A stretch of 64,000 bases of DNA from DATAYA01 sp963754235 (GTDB lineage: Bacteria; Pseudomonadota; Alphaproteobacteria; Acetobacterales; Acetobacteraceae). The stretch lies in the NCBI GenBank assembly GCA_963754235.1, contig CAVWFK010000025.1, positions 32,936-96,935 of the forward strand, in the 5' to 3' direction. Of the stretch, positions 47,638 through 58,036 are shown one piece after another. Every line of letters begins with the position of its first letter. The first letter of the stretch is position 1. Position numbers and translations under genes: made by a program. The notes beneath the pieces were generated by a model. That model saw only the letters and a program-made list of their open reading frames with translations. It was not told the DNA's origin and did not search any database.

Positions 47638-48458
47638 TGACGCAAACCATCCGCAGTCGCACGCACCGCACCGGGCAGGGGACCCGCGAAAACTTGGCCG
47701 CGCGCCGGCACACCGAAATCCTGCGACGGCTGGCTGCCGCCCCGGCAGTCGGCGTGGCCGAGCTGTCGGCATTGTTTGCCGTCTCGCGCGAGACGATCCG
47801 TCGCGACCTCAAGACGCTGGCCGGTCGCGGCGCGCTGGCGGTCGTGCATGGCGGGGCGACGCGGCGGGAGGCGCAGGAGCCGGCGCTCGACCATCGGGCG
47901 GCGGAGAACGCTGCCGGCAAGGCGGCGATCGGGCGCGTCGCGGCCGGCCTGGTGCAGGATGGGATGGTGGTGCTGCTCGATTCGGGCACTACCACGCTTG
48001 CGATCGCCCGCGCGTTGCAGGAACGGCGGGAGCTGACGATCTGCACCGGCAGCCTCGCGATTGCGCAGATGCTGTGCCGGGTGCCGGGGTTTCGCGTCTA
48101 TCTGTTCGGCGGCGAGGTCGATGCCAATGACGAGGCCACGACCGGCATCGACGTGATCGACGCGGTCGGCCGCTTCCGCGTCGATATCGCCTTCCTTGGC
48201 GGCGGCGGTATCGCCGCGGATGGCGAGGTGACCGACTACCAGCGCGCCGGCGCGGAACTGCGCAGCCGCATGATCGCGGCGGCGAGCCAGGCCTGGTTCG
48301 TGCTCGATCGCAGCAAGTTCGGCCGGCTGACCCCGGCGCGCATCCCGAGCTTCTGGACCGCACACGGCCTGGTGGTGGACGCGCCGCTACCGCCGCCGGC
48401 GCAGGAAGCGCTCGCCGCGCGCGGGCTGCGGGTGCTGGTGGCCGGGGAGGGGCGATGA
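47637..48458 (+). CDS. DeoR-family transcriptional regulator
   Basis: 273 residues. HTH: GVAELSALFAVSRETIRRDLKTLAGRGALAVVHGG. C-terminal sugar-isomerase-like sensor: LLDSGTTTLAIARALQERRELTICTGS. DeoR sensors usually bind phosphorylated sugars or similar; a phosphonate metabolite is an attractive alternative here. Starts inside its own operator site. Confidence 0.9.
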   Translation: MTQTIRSRTHRTGQGTRENLAARRHTEILRRLAAAPAVGVAELSALFAVSRETIRRDLKTLAGRGALAVVHGGATRREAQEPALDHRAAENAAGKAAIGRVAAGLVQDGMVVLLDSGTTTLAIARALQERRELTICTGSLAIAQMLCRVPGFRVYLFGGEVDANDEATTGIDVIDAVGRFRVDIAFLGGGGIAADGEVTDYQRAGAELRSRMIAAASQAWFVLDRSKFGRLTPARIPSFWTAHGLVVDAPLPPPAQEALAARGLRVLVAGEGR

Positions 48459-48459
48459 A

Positions 48460-48486
48460 TGTGGCATTATGTTGCTTTGTGTGGCG
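48460..48486. promoter_or_regulatory. three TGTGGC-type repeats upstream of the DMGDH-like gene
   Basis: TGTGGCA, TGTTGCT and TGTGGCG start at 48460, 48470 and 48480, an exact 10-base period. They match the operator at 47621 and lie about 45-70 bases ahead of the flavoenzyme start, right after the deoR stop. Confidence 0.65.
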
Positions 48487-48528
48487 CCTGCCGCTAGGCT
48501 CGTCGCGACCCAGCAGGACGGTGCTTGA

Positions 48529-50982
48529 ATGGCCAGCGAGTTCCCCACCCAGGCGCAGATCGTCGTCATCGGCGGCGGCATCATCGGCTGCTCGCTGGCC
48601 TATCACCTGACCGAGCTTGGCTGCCGCGACGTGCTGCTGCTGGAGCAGGGGAGGCTTTCCTGCGGCACCACCTGGCACGCCGCCGGGCTGGTGGGCCAGT
48701 TGCGCACCCACTCCAACTTCACCCGCCTGATCCGCGCCTCGACCGAACTCTATGCTGAGCTGGAAGCGCGCACCGGGCTGGCGACGGGCTGGAAGCAATG
48801 CGGCTCGATCACCGTCGCGCGCACCGCGGAGCGGATGAGGCAGCTCCGCCGCACCGCGTCGGCGGCGCGCGTGCAGGGCGTGGAGGTCGCGTTGCTCAAC
48901 GCTCGCGAGGCCGCCGACAAATGGCCGCTGATGCGCAGCGACGACCTGCACGGTGCGGTCTGGCTGCCCGGCGACGGCAAGGCCAATCCGTCCGACATCA
49001 CGCAGGCGCTCGCCCGCGGCGCGCGGGCCGGCGGCGCGCGCATGGTCGAGGGCGTGCGCGTGACCGGCTTTCGCATGACGCAAGGCACGGTCGCCGGTGT
49101 CGAGACCACGCGCGGGCCGGTCGCGTGCGAGCGTGTGGCGATCTGCGCCGGGCAGTGGTCGCGCGAAATCGGCGAGCTATGCGGCGTCACGATCCCGTTG
49201 CATTCCGCCGAGCACATGTATGTCGTCACCGGCCGCATCGCGGGTGTCACGCCGGAGCTGCCGGTGATGCGCGACCCGGACGGCTATATCTATTTCAAGG
49301 AGGAGGTGGGCGGGCTCGCGATGGGCGGCTTCGAGCCGGATGCGAAACCGTGGGGCATGGATGGAGTCCCGGATGATTTCGAGTTCCAGCTTCTGCCCGA
49401 CGACTGGGACCAGTTCGATCCTCTGATGCAGAGCGCGCTGCATCGGGTGCCGGCGCTGCGTGACGCCGAGATCAAGAGCTTCATCAACGGCCCCGAGAGT
49501 TTTACGTCCGATGGCGGCTTCATCCTCGGTGCCGCCCCCGAGGTGGCAGGCGTGTTCGTGGGCGCCGGCTTCAACTCCGCGGGCATCGCCTCGGCCGGCG
49601 GAGCCGGACGCGCGCTTGCCGAGTGGATGCTGGCAGGCGAGCCGAGTTTCGACCTTTGGCCTGTGGATATCAGGCGCTTTGCCCGTTTCCACGGCAATCG
49701 GCGCTGGCTCGGCGAGCGGGTGCGCGAGTCGCTCGGGCTGCACTACGCGATGGCTTGGCCCAACCGCGAGCTTGCCTCCGCCCGGCCGCTGCGCCGCTCG
49801 CCGCTCTATGACCGGCTGGCGGCGAAAGGGGCGGTGTTCGGCTCCAAGATGGGCTGGGAACGGGCCAACTGGTTCGCGCGCGCAGGCGAATCACGGCACA
49901 CGGATTATTCGTTCGGCCGGCAGAACTGGTTCGAGGCGGTCGCGGACGAGCACCGCGCCTGCCGCGAGCGCGTGGCACTGTTCGATCTCACCTCCTTCGC
50001 CAAGCTGCTGGTGCAGGGGCGCGACGCGGAACGCGCTTTGCAGCATCTCTGTGCAAACGACATCGCCCTGCCGGTCGGCCGCTCGACGTACACGCCCATG
50101 CTCAATCGGCGCGGCGGCTACGAGAGCGACCTGACGGTGGCACGGCTGGCGCCGGAGACTTTTTTGCTGCTGACCGGCACCGCGCAGGCCACGCGCGATG
50201 CGGATTGGATCAGCCGCCACATCCCCGACGGCGCGTGCGCGGTGCTGACCGATGTCACTTCGGCCTTCGCGGTGCTTGCCGTCGCGGGTCCGCAGTCGCG
50301 CGCACTGCTGTCGCGGGTCAGCCGCGTGGCCCTGGACAACGCGGCGTTTCCGCCCGGCGCGGTGCGCGAGATCGACATCGGCCACGCAACCGGCTGGGCG
50401 ATGCGCCGCAGCTATGCCGGCGAGCTGGGCTGGGAGCTGGTGCTGCCGAGCGAGTTCGCGGCCACCGCCTACGACGCGCTATGGGATGCGGGCGAGGAAC
50501 TCGGCTTGGTCGATGCAGGATATTACGCGCTCGAATCGCTGCGCGTCGAGAAAGGCTATCGCGCCTGGGGTCGGGAGCTGACGCCGGACTGCACGCCCTG
50601 GGCCGCCGGACTGGGTTTCGCCGTAAAACTCGGCAAGGGATGCGACTTCATCGGCCGCGACGCGCTGCTGGCCGCGCGGGCGCAGCCGCTGCGTGAGCGG
50701 CTGGTCTGCTTCCTGGCGAGCGCGTCCGAGGGGCCGCTCGCGTGGGGCGGCGAGCTGGTGTCGGCCGACGGCGCGGCAGTGGGCGAGCTGACCTCCGCCG
50801 CCTACGGCCATAGCGTGGGCGGAATGGCCGCACTCGGTTGGGTGCACAGGCCGGATGCGCCGCTCGATGATGCCTGGCTCGCGGGGCAGCGATTTTTTGT
50901 CGATGTGGCGGGCGAGCCGGTCGCGGCGCGGGCACAGTTCGCGCCGTTCTGGGACCCTGGCGGCGCGCGCCTGCGGGCGTAA
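48529..50982 (+). CDS. DMGDH/sarcosine dehydrogenase-like FAD enzyme with GcvT domain
   Basis: 817 residues. FAD loop VVIGGGIIGCSLAYH (12-26) and GTTWHAAGL (47-55) whose His50 corresponds to the covalent flavin His in rat DMGDH. The C-terminal half is a GcvT-type aminomethyl/folate-binding domain (AHRACRERVALFDLTSFAKLLVQG..., then GYYALESLRVEKGYRAWGRELTPDCTP). It would oxidatively remove an N-methyl group and pass electrons to ETF. Because it follows the deoR operator and sits next to pbfA, an N-methylated aminophosphonate is a possible substrate; ordinary dimethylglycine or sarcosine cannot be excluded. Confidence 0.85.
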   Translation: MASEFPTQAQIVVIGGGIIGCSLAYHLTELGCRDVLLLEQGRLSCGTTWHAAGLVGQLRTHSNFTRLIRASTELYAELEARTGLATGWKQCGSITVARTAERMRQLRRTASAARVQGVEVALLNAREAADKWPLMRSDDLHGAVWLPGDGKANPSDITQALARGARAGGARMVEGVRVTGFRMTQGTVAGVETTRGPVACERVAICAGQWSREIGELCGVTIPLHSAEHMYVVTGRIAGVTPELPVMRDPDGYIYFKEEVGGLAMGGFEPDAKPWGMDGVPDDFEFQLLPDDWDQFDPLMQSALHRVPALRDAEIKSFINGPESFTSDGGFILGAAPEVAGVFVGAGFNSAGIASAGGAGRALAEWMLAGEPSFDLWPVDIRRFARFHGNRRWLGERVRESLGLHYAMAWPNRELASARPLRRSPLYDRLAAKGAVFGSKMGWERANWFARAGESRHTDYSFGRQNWFEAVADEHRACRERVALFDLTSFAKLLVQGRDAERALQHLCANDIALPVGRSTYTPMLNRRGGYESDLTVARLAPETFLLLTGTAQATRDADWISRHIPDGACAVLTDVTSAFAVLAVAGPQSRALLSRVSRVALDNAAFPPGAVREIDIGHATGWAMRRSYAGELGWELVLPSEFAATAYDALWDAGEELGLVDAGYYALESLRVEKGYRAWGRELTPDCTPWAAGLGFAVKLGKGCDFIGRDALLAARAQPLRERLVCFLASASEGPLAWGGELVSADGAAVGELTSAAYGHSVGGMAALGWVHRPDAPLDDAWLAGQRFFVDVAGEPVAARAQFAPFWDPGGARLRA

Positions 50983-50992
50983 CACCGCGGGG

Positions 50993-52162
50993 TCAGCGTC
51001 GCTTGTGCTTCGCCCCGCCGACCGCAACCGCTTCGCGATACGCCGTCTGCTCCCGGCGCAGGAAATCGGGGTTCGTCCCGCGCGCGTGGACCACGCCGAC
51101 GGTCAGCAGTTGCAAGGCCACGGCGCCGCCGAGCAGGGAGGTGACGATTTCAGGGAGTGCCGCCTGCGGGATGACGAGCTTGCCGGCGCTGACGTCCTCG
51201 GCCTGGATCGCGGCGTCCAGCTTCGCGCCGACGATCGCCGCGGTGCGCAGCCCGATGCGACGGGCCGAAATCAGCAACTCGTGCGCGCCCTCGGCGGCAC
51301 GATCGGCGTTCGGGCCACCGGTCGCGACGACCACCAGCGCGCTGTTCGCATCATGCCCGACCAGGTGGCCGTGAAGCGTGTCCTCCACGCCGAACATGGT
51401 GGTGGGAACCCATGCCCCCTCGGCGATTTTCAGGGCAAGTTCCCGCGCCGTCGGATCATCGATGAGGCTTCCCGCCACGATGAGGCGCTGCGCCTTCGCC
51501 AGTTCGCCGCCGATCTTGAGTGCCGCCGAGCGCAGCGTCAGCAGCGTGCGCAAGTATTCGGCGAGACCGGCCGCCGGAAACTCTTCGCGCCGGCACGCCG
51601 AGGCGAGAGTGAGCGCGGTCAACATCGGCGAGGTGTAGCCGACGGTGTGACAGTAGGATTTGTCGCGCAGCGGTGTCGTCAGGATGATTTCGGCGAGGTC
51701 TTGCGCGGGCGTATTGCCGCTGGCGGTTATCAGGGCCGTCCTGGCACCCTCTGCGCGCGCGGCGGTGAGTGCTCGCACCGTCGATTTGGACAGTCCGCCA
51801 TGGGAGATCGCGAGGCAGAGGCCGCCCTTGCGCGGGGCGAGCGCCTGGTCGGCGGATAGACGAGCCTCGACCGGACCGGCCGCGACCGCTGATTGTCCCA
51901 GGGCGGCGTTGAGGATCAGCGCCACGGCGCGCGCGCTGTGTCCCGACGTGCCGACCCCCGAGACGACGATCGGCTCGCCGGCGCCGGCGGCCGCTTGCAG
52001 CATCGCGACGAGGCGTGGCGCTGCGTCGGCAAGGGAGTTGGGCAGCGCCTCCAGCAGCGTCGCCTGCGCTTCGATCATGTCTTCCATGACCCAGGGTGGC
52101 GCGTCCCGGCGTTCCGGATAGATGGCGGGATCGTACCAGTCGGACGTTCCGGTTGTGCTCAT
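50993..52162 (-). CDS. SIS-domain sugar isomerase-like protein
   Basis: 389 residues: two SIS domains. First: GEPIVVSGVGTSGHSARAVALILNAAL, CLAISHGGLSKSTVRAL. Second: AQRLIVAGSLIDDPTARELALKIAEGAWVPTTMFGVEDTLHG, typical of GlmS-like isomerase or AgaS-type deaminases without the amidotransferase part. Binds phosphosugars. Its 3' end is 10 bases from that of the DMGDH-like gene (convergent). Role unknown. Confidence 0.85.
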   Translation of the reverse strand: MSTTGTSDWYDPAIYPERRDAPPWVMEDMIEAQATLLEALPNSLADAAPRLVAMLQAAAGAGEPIVVSGVGTSGHSARAVALILNAALGQSAVAAGPVEARLSADQALAPRKGGLCLAISHGGLSKSTVRALTAARAEGARTALITASGNTPAQDLAEIILTTPLRDKSYCHTVGYTSPMLTALTLASACRREEFPAAGLAEYLRTLLTLRSAALKIGGELAKAQRLIVAGSLIDDPTARELALKIAEGAWVPTTMFGVEDTLHGHLVGHDANSALVVVATGGPNADRAAEGAHELLISARRIGLRTAAIVGAKLDAAIQAEDVSAGKLVIPQAALPEIVTSLLGGAVALQLLTVGVVHARGTNPDFLRREQTAYREAVAVGGAKHKRR

Positions 52163-52193
52163 TGCCGCTGCTCCCCGGGGTGCAGTTCCTTGT

Positions 52194-52276
52194 CATTGCG
52201 AGGCGCGAAGCGACGAAGCAATCCAGGGCGGTGCCGCGGGCCAGGTTGCTGGATTGCTTCGCTGCGCTCGCAATGG
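52194..52276. repeat. REP-like palindrome (CATTGCGAGG family)
   Basis: Arms CGAAGCGACGAAGCAATCCAG and CTGGATTGCTTCGCTGCG with CATTGCGAGG and CTCGCAATG at the tips. A known style of extragenic palindrome in proteobacteria. Between the SIS gene start and the response regulator end; no gene between. Confidence 0.75.
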
Positions 52277-52359
52277 CGACGAGGCATGATGCATACGAAC
52301 TTCTGAGCCAGGACACCAGAGCGCATCCATCATAACGACGGACGCCGGCAACCACGACT

Positions 52360-52893
52360 CTAAGGCCACCATGAAGATCGTGGATGGCCCGCCGTCGCGG
52401 GCCATGACGTTGCAAGCGCGTCGGCGCCGGCAGGCCGCCTCAGGTACGACCCGCAATCCGCCCGCGACAGCTCTGCGACCCGGGCCAGCAGCTCGGCCGG
52501 TCGAAATGGTTTGCGCAGGAAGGCGGCCGTCGCACCAGTGAATTCGCGCACCGCGTCGATCCGGGGATAGCCGCTGACCAGCAGTATCGGCAGGTGAGGC
52601 CACACCGCGCGAGCGGTGCGGATCAGATCGAGCCCGTTCATCCCCGGCATCGCATAATCGGCGATCAGCAGGCCGATACCGGCATCGCGCTCGCGCAGCA
52701 GCCGCAGTCCCTCGGTGCCGGTGGCGGCCGCGAGCACGTCGTATCCTGCCTCGGCGAGCACCGCCTGCATGGTCTCGCGCATGTCGTCGTCGTCATCGAC
52801 GAGCAGCACCGGGTAATCGGCCGCCAACGCCGGATTGCCTGGCGCGGTCCTGCCGGCGGGCAGAAATTCCGCGCGCGACTTGGCCGTTTGCAT
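52360..52893 (-). CDS. response regulator receiver-domain protein
   Basis: 177 residues from ATG 52893 (or 185 from 52917). REC domain: PVLLVDDDDDMRETMQAVL (acidic pair), phospho-Asp in LLIADYAMPGMNG, Lys in FLRKPFRPAEL. No output domain; a stand-alone receiver. No histidine kinase is next to it. The last 25 residues (ATSWPATAGHPRSSWWP) look like read-through into a repeat. Confidence 0.85.
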   Translation of the reverse strand: MQTAKSRAEFLPAGRTAPGNPALAADYPVLLVDDDDDMRETMQAVLAEAGYDVLAAATGTEGLRLLRERDAGIGLLIADYAMPGMNGLDLIRTARAVWPHLPILLVSGYPRIDAVREFTGATAAFLRKPFRPAELLARVAELSRADCGSYLRRPAGADALATSWPATAGHPRSSWWP

Positions 52894-53096
52894 GACCTGA
52901 CCGATGGGACCCCCCACGCGCGCCGCCCGCGACCGCGCCGCCGACGGCGACGCCCATTCCCCTGGTTCGGCCCAGATACCAGGCTGACACGCGCCCGCAA
53001 TCGGAACCAGACGCCGCGCGTGTCAGCAACATGAAATCGGCGTTGATCACGCGAATGCGCACGGGCGTGGCGCGCAGGGGACGCGAAGGCGCGGCG

Positions 53097-55255
53097 TCAG
53101 ACCCCCGGCGCCTTCGCCGACGCCTCGGCGGCGGTGATGACGAGCTTCGGGTCGCCGCCGAGCACGGTGAGACGGGTCTCCGCCCCGTCGCGCTCGAACC
53201 GCAGGTCGAGCCGCTCGCCCCCGAGTTGCAGGCCGCGCAGGGTGACGCTGGGCATCCAGTCGGGCAGCGCGGGATCGACCACCAGCCGCTGGCGCGGCGC
53301 GTCCGGCTGCAGGCCGAGCATCGCCTGCAGCAGCGTGAACACCGAGCCCGCCGCCCAGGCCTGCGGCACGTTGGCGCCGAGATACTGCACCGGGAAGTTG
53401 GTGAAATCGCGGGGGATGCCGGCATAGAGTTCCGGGAGCTGGTTGAGCGTGAAGAAACTCGCCGCGCGCAGCACGTCATGCGCGACCGCGGCGGCCTCGG
53501 CCGCGAAACCGTAGCGCCTGAAGCCGAGCGCGATGATCCCGTTATCGTGCGGCCAGACTGCGCCGTTCTGGTAGGAATAGGGATTGAACGACGGGTTTTT
53601 CGCCGACAGCGTGCGGATACCCCAGCCGCTCCACATGTCGGGCTGCATCAGCCGGCGGACCACGCGCGCGGCGCGATCGGGCGGCACGATGCCCGACCAC
53701 AGGCACTGTCCGGGATTGGAGGCGACGGAGAATACCGGCCGCTTCTCGCCGTCGAGGCAGAAAGCGTAAAAGCCGGTCGCCTCGTCCCAGAACACTTCGT
53801 TGAAGCGCTTGAACAGGGTCTGCGCGCGCTCCCGCAGCGCCGCCGCGCGATCCCCGCTGCCGAGCGCGTCATAGATTTCGGCCATCCGCCGCCAGGCGTC
53901 ATAAACGTAGCCTTGCAGTTCGCACAGCGCCTTCGGTCCCTTGACCAGGCTGCCGTCGGGATTGACCAGCGCTTCGCCCGAATCCTTCCACGATTGGTTC
54001 TCGTAGCCGACCGGCGAGCGGGTCTGGTACTCCTGGAAGCCATCGCCGTCGCGGTCGCCAAATTCGTCGATCCAGGCGAGGCAGCGCTCGGCGGTGGCGA
54101 GGTGGCGTTCCAGCAAGCGCCTTCTCGCCGGTCGCCCGCCACGCTTGATGCAGCACGATCGGATAGAGCGGGGTCGCGTCGGCGGTGCCGTAATAGGGCG
54201 TGTGGGGGATCATCTTGAAATGCGCGAGCTCGCCCAGGCGCAGCTCGTGGGGGATCTTGCCGGGCTCGGCGTCGCGCCAGTCGTCGCGCGCATCGGCCTG
54301 CCAGTGGGCGAGCGCGTCGAGCGTGCCGAGGGCGAAGGTCGAACAGACGATCGCGTTCTGCAGCGAGACGATCAGGCTGTCGCGGCCGAACAGGGCCACG
54401 AACCAGGGCAGGCCGGCAGCGGGGACGAAATCGGCGGTGCCGGTCTCGGCGAGCGGCAGCCGCATCGCCGACATGTCGTCGATCGCCTGGGCGTAGAGGC
54501 TGTTGAACACCTGGTTGGCGGTCTCGACGGTCAGCAGCTCTGCGGCCCACTCATCGCGCGGGCGGCTCGCGTGCGCGTCCGCCGCGAGCGCGGTGCAGTC
54601 GTCGGGCGGCGGGAAGTGGCGCGTGCCGTCCACCAGCTCGTAGAGCAGGCAGGCGTGCCAGGCGGCGCCGGGTTCGAGCGCCACCTCGAAGCTGATGCGG
54701 CCGTTGGCGAACACCGCGGGGCTGCCGCAGCGCTCGGCCTGCACGATCAGCTCGCGGCGGAAATCCCGGTTGCGGTAGGTGGTGTCGAGCCGCTGGGTCT
54801 GCCCGTCCCAGCTTGTCGTGATGCGGCCGCGGCGGATGATGTGGTTCGCCTTGACCTCGAAGATGTCGGCGAAGTCGCTGCGCAGCGCCAGCTCCAGGTT
54901 GAAGCGCACGGGCTTCTGGCCGTGGTTGGTGATGTCGAGGTCCTCATGCACGCCCGGCGCCGATGCTGCGGCTGATCACGAACGAGAGGGTGTGCTCGGG
55001 AATGTCGCCCTGCTCGGTCGGGATCGGCCGGTTGGTCAGGTAGATGCGCGCCGCGCGGTGATGCAGGCTGCCGCCGTTGAGCAGCTCCCAGCTCTCGCCG
55101 TTGGCGTAGATGTACCAGCCGCTGAGCAGCCGCGTGTCGCGGAAATAGAGGCCCATGTCGGTCGGCCAGTTGATCTGCCCGTCCGGCTCGGTGACCAGCA
55201 CGGCGTAGCCGTCATGGATCGCGATCTGTGGTGGCCCGACCTTGACCTCGAGCAT
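53097..55255 (-). CDS. amylo-alpha-1,6-glucosidase / glycogen-debranching-like enzyme, two frameshifts
   Basis: Three in-order pieces: 55255 start MLEVKVGPPQIAIHDGYAVLVTEPDG with the GDE N-terminal domain; after an extra base near 54955, MHEDLDITNHGQKPVRFNLELALRSDFADIFEVK to GLPWFVALFGRDSL; after another near 54115, GDRDGDGFQEYQTRSP to NPYSYQNGAVWPHDNGIIALGFRR and a C-terminal beta domain. About 715 residues. Such GH-type enzymes act on glycogen or alpha-glucans; the acid residues lie in the (alpha/alpha)6 part. The breaks are probably errors. Confidence 0.88.
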
Positions 55256-55282
55256 GGTTCGCTCCCGCCCGGTTGTGGCCGC

Positions 55283-56207
55283 CTAATTCGGCCCCGAATC
55301 GAGCGTCGCGGCAAGCCCCCGCTCCAGCGGCGTCGGCGCGGGAAGACCGAGTGCCGCGCGGCCGCGCGCCGGATCGCCCACGCTGTGGCGCACCTCGCCC
55401 GCGCGCGGGCAGCGCTGCCGGATCTCGGCGCGGACCCCGAGCAGGCCGGCGATGGTGTCGCCGAGCGCGCGCACGCTGGTCGCCCGGCCGGTGCAGACAT
55501 TGAACACCGCCGCTCCCGCGGCGGCGTGGCGCATCGCCGCGAGCAGGGCCGCGACCACGTCGGCCACGAACACGAAATCCCGCGTCTGCGCGCCGTCGCC
55601 GAACAGGTCGATCGGCGCGCCGCGCCGCAGCCGGTCGCAGAAGATCGAGATGACCCCCGAATAGGGCGAGCGCGGGTCCTGCCGCGGGCCATAGACGTTG
55701 AAAAACCGCAAGCCGATTGTGGGCACGGCGAAGACGTGCGCCGCGACACGAGCATGGAGTTCGCAGCCGAGCTTGTCGGCGCCGTAGGCAGAGAGCGGGC
55801 GGGCGGGCGCATCCTCATCGAGCGGCAGGCGGTCGCAATCGCCATAGACGGCCGCCGAGGAGGCATGGACGAACGGCACCGGCGCGGGCAGGCGGCGGAT
55901 CGCGTCCAGCAGCCCGATCGTGGCCGAGAGGTTGACCCGGTGGGTGCCGGGCCAGTCCTGCACGCCGCGCTCGACCGAGGCGATGGCGGCGAGGTGAAAG
56001 CAGCCGGAGACGCCGTCGAGCGCGCGTGCGGCGAGCGCCGCGTCGCACACGTCGCCCACGATCAGCTCGGCGGCCGGGGCCAGGTTCTCGCGCCGTCCGG
56101 TGGAGAGGTCGTCGAGCACGCGCACGCGCGTGGCCGCGGGCCAGCAGCGCGTCGCAGAGATGCGAGCCGATGAAGCCGCAGCCGCCGGTGACGAGATAGC
56201 GGCTCAT
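55283..56207 (-). CDS. NAD-dependent epimerase/dehydratase (UDP-glucose 4-epimerase-like), one frameshift
   Basis: From ATG 56207: MSRYLVTGGCGFIGSHLCDALL with the NAD GxxGxxG loop. An extra base near 56125 shifts frame, then RVLDDLSTGRRENL, HASSAAVYGDC, catalytic Tyr in SAYGADKLG (YxxxK), FFNVYGPRQDP. About 308 residues. Probably makes a sugar nucleotide for surface polysaccharide. The start overlaps the stop of the GNAT gene. Confidence 0.87.
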
Positions 56208-57261
56208 CGGCGCCACCGCCGGCGGGCGCGGCCGAGCGCGTCGGCGGCGAGGGCGGCAAGGCCCGCCGGGCGCCGCGGGTCGATGGCGAGCAGCCCGATC
56301 CGCGGCCGCCGTTCGCTGGTCCAGAGCTGCTTGTAGGGATCGTCGCCGCGGCCGAAATCGATCTCTGACACGTGTTCCTCGTCCAGCAGCCGGCGCAGCA
56401 TCATCGCGGTGAGCACCGTGCCGGGCGAGAGCGGCTTGTGCGCCTCGTCGTGGGCAAGCTTGAACACGATCGCACGTCCGTATGCAACAGCCCAGAACTG
56501 GGCCGCGATCGGCGTGGCGCCGTGCCAGAGCAGCCCGAGCCGCAACGCCCCACCGGGGGCGAGGGCGCGCATCAGTGCCGCGTTGAAGCGCGGATAGGGC
56601 TCGGGTTCCTTCCAGCTCTTGGCATAGACCTGCTCGTAGGCGGCGATGCCCGGCTCGATCTGGTCGGGACCGGCTATCACCTCGAAGCGGCAGTCCTGCT
56701 CGCGGGCGAAGCGGGCGAGCTTGCGGCGCACCGTCTCGCGCAGGCTGCCGGGCCGGGCGGCGAGATAGGCCGTCCCAGCCGACGGCCCGCCACCGGCTCG
56801 TGCCAGTTGCCGAAATGGTCGAAGCGACGCACCGCGAGACCGCCGGCGCGCAGCCCGGCGCTGAACGGGGCGAGCGGCGGCAATTCGGCCGCCAGCGCGT
56901 CGAGCCGCGTCACCGCCTGGCCGCGGAGGAGTGCCGCGAGGCGGCGGCCGAGCGCCTCCGCACGCGCCGGATCGGGCGTGCCGAGCAGCGGCGCCCAGAG
57001 CGTGGTGTAGGGCGTGCTCAGCGCCTGCCAGCCGGCCGGACCGCGTTGCAGTGCCAGCAACCCGAACGGTCCGGCCGCGTCGGTGGCCAGCGCAAAGCAG
57101 GGCCGCGCGCCATCGGGCATGGCATGGGCGGCGACGGTCTCGAACCAGGGCCGGCCGAGACAGACATGCTCGGCGAGGCCGGCCGCGAACAGCGCAGAAC
57201 CACGGTCGGGCAGTTGCCCAGGGTGGTCGAACAGCGCGAGCGCGCGGTGCTCAGGGCGCAT
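56204..57261 (-). CDS. GNAT/FemAB-like acetyltransferase (CelD type), one frameshift
   Basis: Starts MRPEHRALALFDHPGQLPDRG; after a base loss near 56780 it continues YLAARPGSLRETVRRKLARFAREQDCRFEVIAGPDQIEPGIAAYEQVYAKSWKEPEPYP and ends RRPRIGLLAID... with FGRGDDPYKQLWTS. The pattern is that of 'BioF2-like' GNAT enzymes of polysaccharide loci. About 350 residues. It overlaps the YdcF gene end by 11 bases. Confidence 0.75.
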
Positions 57262-58036
57262 CGGGCGGTCCCTCCAGGCGGCGGCGCAGCGCGTACCAGG
57301 CGCAGCCCACCCATTCGTGGATTGCATCATAGCTCGCTACCCAGCCGCCGAGGCTGGGAACGAAATCGCCTGCCTTCAGCACCGGCGGGATGTCGAGCAG
57401 CGGCGGCGCCGCGGTGACGACGAGCGGAAAGCGGCCGAAGGCGATCAGGGCGCGGCGCTCGTGGAAGGCGTCGGTGACCAGGTAGATCGAGCGGATGCCG
57501 TCACGCAGCAGCATCGGCGCGCTATAGGCGGCGTTGCGCCAGGTGTCGCGAGAGCGGTCTTCCTGCCAGCGCGCGGTGATGCCGAAATCCGCGGCCAGGG
57601 TTTGCGCCATCAAGGCCGCGATCGGTGGGTCGTGCGGCGCGAGCCGGCCGCCGGTGACCAGGACCGGCAGATGCGTGCGCCGCTGCAGCCGCACGCCAGC
57701 GAGCAGCCGCCACAGCGTCATCGGCCCCACCGTCACCTGCGGCCTGGCACCGCCGCTGCGCCTTGCCTCGGCGCTGAGGATCACGATCGCCTGCGGCGGG
57801 GCGCTTGCGGGCGGCGTCAGGGGCAGCCCGGCCTCCAGCGGCGCGGTCAGCAGCTTGGCCGTGGCCGGCAGCGCCAGAACCAGCAGGCCAAGGAGCGCGA
57901 CACCGCCGATCGCGCGTCCGGCCCGGCCAAGCTGCTGACCGCGCCAGCGCGCCGCCGCCAGCCATCCGGCAAGCGCGAGCAGCATGAAGCCGATCGGCGG
58001 CAGCGCGATCGCGGTCAGCAGCAGGCGCAACGACAC
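57251..58036 (-). CDS. YdcF-family (DUF218) membrane protein
   Basis: 261 residues from GTG 58036 (VSLRLLLTAIALPPIGFML), preferred over an in-frame ATG at 58192 that would add a charged N-terminus. Two hydrophobic helices, then the DUF218 core: AIVILSAEARR, VLVTGGRLAP, EDRSRDTWRNAAYS, IYLVTDAFHERRALIAFGR. The family is linked to envelope polysaccharide or vancomycin-resistance SanA-like functions. First of a row YdcF-GNAT-epimerase-debranching enzyme. Confidence 0.8.
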   Translation of the reverse strand: MSLRLLLTAIALPPIGFMLLALAGWLAAARWRGQQLGRAGRAIGGVALLGLLVLALPATAKLLTAPLEAGLPLTPPASAPPQAIVILSAEARRSGGARPQVTVGPMTLWRLLAGVRLQRRTHLPVLVTGGRLAPHDPPIAALMAQTLAADFGITARWQEDRSRDTWRNAAYSAPMLLRDGIRSIYLVTDAFHERRALIAFGRFPLVVTAAPPLLDIPPVLKAGDFVPSLGGWVASYDAIHEWVGCAWYALRRRLEGPPDAP

